From positions 3,038,001-3,102,000 of the forward strand of contig NZ_AP029028.1 in NCBI RefSeq assembly GCF_037076565.1: DNA of 64,000 nt, written 5' to 3'. Positions 63,082 through 64,000 of the stretch are shown here, in pieces. The notes beneath the pieces are model-generated. The model searched no databases. It had not been told where the DNA came from and saw nothing but the letters and a program-made list of their open reading frames with translations. The position numbers and the translations under genes are program-made. Every line of letters begins with the position of its first letter. The stretch's first letter is position 1. This DNA comes from Herbaspirillum sp. DW155. Its GTDB lineage: Bacteria > Pseudomonadota > Gammaproteobacteria > Burkholderiales > Burkholderiaceae_D.

Positions 63082-64000
63082 ACACGTGGTGCTGATCGTC
63101 GATGACATGCCCGACAACCTGGCCATGTTGTCCGACGCGCTCGATGAGAGCGGCCATATCGTGCTGGTTGCCACCGATGGACTGGCGGCGCTGGAGCGGC
63201 TGGACCACATCACGCCCGACCTGATCCTGCTGGACGCCATGATGCCCGGCATCGACGGCTTCGAGACCTGTCGCCGCATCAAGCAGGTCAAGCGCGTGAC
63301 GCATGTGCCGGTGGTGTTCATGACGGGCTTGTCGGAGACCGAGCACGTGGTCCGCGGCTTCGAGGTCGGCGGCATCGACTACGTGACCAAACCGATCCGT
63401 CCGCAGGAGGTGGTGGCGCGCATCGGTGCTCACATTCGCACCGCGCGCATGATGACGCAAACACGCGGCGTGCTGGAACATGCCGCCCATGCGGTGATCG
63501 TGCTGGGCGGCAATGGCCTGCCGATGTGGCAGACCAGCAAGGCCTCGCAATGGCTGGAAAAATATTACGGCCCGGCCGCACCCACCAGCCACAAGCTGCC
63601 CGCGCCCTTGCAGGTCTGGCTCAACGAACAGCTGGTACGCCAGCGTCAGGGCGAGAGCCTGGACCATGTGCCGCCGCTGATCGTGCGGCACCAGCAGGAT
63701 GCCCTGCACATCACCCTGTCCGGCCCCGGCCAGGGCCATGGCGTGAGCCTGGTGCTGGAAGAAAAGACCGCGAGCGCCGCCCTGCGTAGCGACGAAGGCA
63801 TGAGCCTGCCGCCCACGCTGGAAAGCTGCCGCCTGACCCCGCGCGAAAGCGACGTGCTGCTGTGGCTGGGCAAGGGCAAGACCAACCGCGACATCGCCGA
63901 GATCCTCGGCATGAGCCCGCGCACGGTCAACAAGCATCTGGAACACATCTTCGTGAAGCTGGGCGTGGAGACGCGCTCGGCGGCAGCGGTGCTGGCCAGC
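63059..64000 (+). CDS. LuxR-type response regulator (partial, C-terminus off the right edge)
   Basis: At least 314 residues are present. The receiver has acidic residues in VLIVDDMPDN, phosphoacceptor D59 in LILLDAMMPGIDGF and lysine in DYVTKPIRP. A middle region (VLEHAAHAVIVLGGNGLPMWQTSKASQWL, near 140-170) looks PAS-like. A LuxR-type helix-turn-helix follows from about 259 (LTPRESDVLLWLGKGKTNRDIAEILGMSPRTVNKHLEHIFVKLGV). AAGGAG lies ten bases before the ATG, which is inside the kinase gene, overlapping it by 23 bp. It is the cognate regulator of the permease-kinase by position. Confidence 0.92.
   Translation, partial: MISTTFDRHVVLIVDDMPDNLAMLSDALDESGHIVLVATDGLAALERLDHITPDLILLDAMMPGIDGFETCRRIKQVKRVTHVPVVFMTGLSETEHVVRGFEVGGIDYVTKPIRPQEVVARIGAHIRTARMMTQTRGVLEHAAHAVIVLGGNGLPMWQTSKASQWLEKYYGPAAPTSHKLPAPLQVWLNEQLVRQRQGESLDHVPPLIVRHQQDALHITLSGPGQGHGVSLVLEEKTASAALRSDEGMSLPPTLESCRLTPRESDVLLWLGKGKTNRDIAEILGMSPRTVNKHLEHIFVKLGVETRSAAAVLAS

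Overview
The window looks like a chromosomal segment of a GC-rich betaproteobacterium of the Oxalobacteraceae, most like Herbaspirillum. The genus is an inference from gene content: the tig-clpP-clpX-lon order, hpnCDE squalene genes, a RegB/RegA redox pair, DctA, and many LysR/HDOD/chemotaxis genes. Coding density is high, and many long ORFs lie antisense to real genes, as expected at high GC. I see no integrase, transposase, prophage, CRISPR array or rRNA operon.

Region 1 (1-7100) is the protein quality-control block, all on the minus strand: tig, clpP, clpX and the first three quarters of lon. It is followed by creA, a DUF1653 gene and a tRNA-Leu(UAG). Region 2 (7100-11900) holds two tandem paralogous secreted-type proteins. 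Each has RTX-like calcium-binding blocks on either side of a papain/C39-like cysteine-peptidase module. Region 3 (12000-16700) carries the squalene pathway genes hpnC, hpnD and hpnE, with an opposing HDOD gene between hpnC and hpnDE. Region 4 (16700-26600) is housekeeping: a lactate-dehydrogenase-type flavoenzyme, an ankyrin protein, TatD, RegA/RegB, holB, tmk, mltG, ygfZ, and DUF4936 and NRDE genes.

Region 5 (26800-39300) looks like a phospholipid/glycerophosphodiester scavenging locus. A six-gene minus-strand run encodes a TonB-dependent receptor, its own ExbB-ExbD-TonB, a Tat-exported phosphocholine-type phospholipase C and an exported glycerophosphodiester phosphodiesterase. Divergently, a LacI-type regulator is followed by UgpB-, UgpA- and UgpE-like transporter genes, without the ATPase. 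Two near-identical palindromes lie between the two arms and are probable LacI operators.

Region 6 (39300-51250) is mixed: a DJ-1/PfpI protein with a divergent LysR gene, dctA, a chemotaxis receptor, small enzymes, a LysR-phnX phosphonate pair, a large DUF3141 protein with a PHA-synthase-like cysteine nucleophile, and an HDOD gene. Region 7 (51260-64000) is a short-chain amide/urea system. A minus-strand operon encodes an Urt-type ABC importer (urtABCDE-like), aliphatic amidase AmiE, formamidase FmdA and an FmdB zinc-ribbon protein. Divergent from it is an unusual 1150-residue protein that fuses an NCS1-type permease, a cysteine-rich segment, a histidine kinase and a receiver; its gene overlaps that of a LuxR-type response regulator cut by the window end. 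Two 16-bp palindromes between the two transcription units are probable binding sites for that regulator. The permease-kinase with its divergent amide operon, the RTX-peptidase pair and the TonB-phospholipase-Ugp locus are the most interesting parts of the window.
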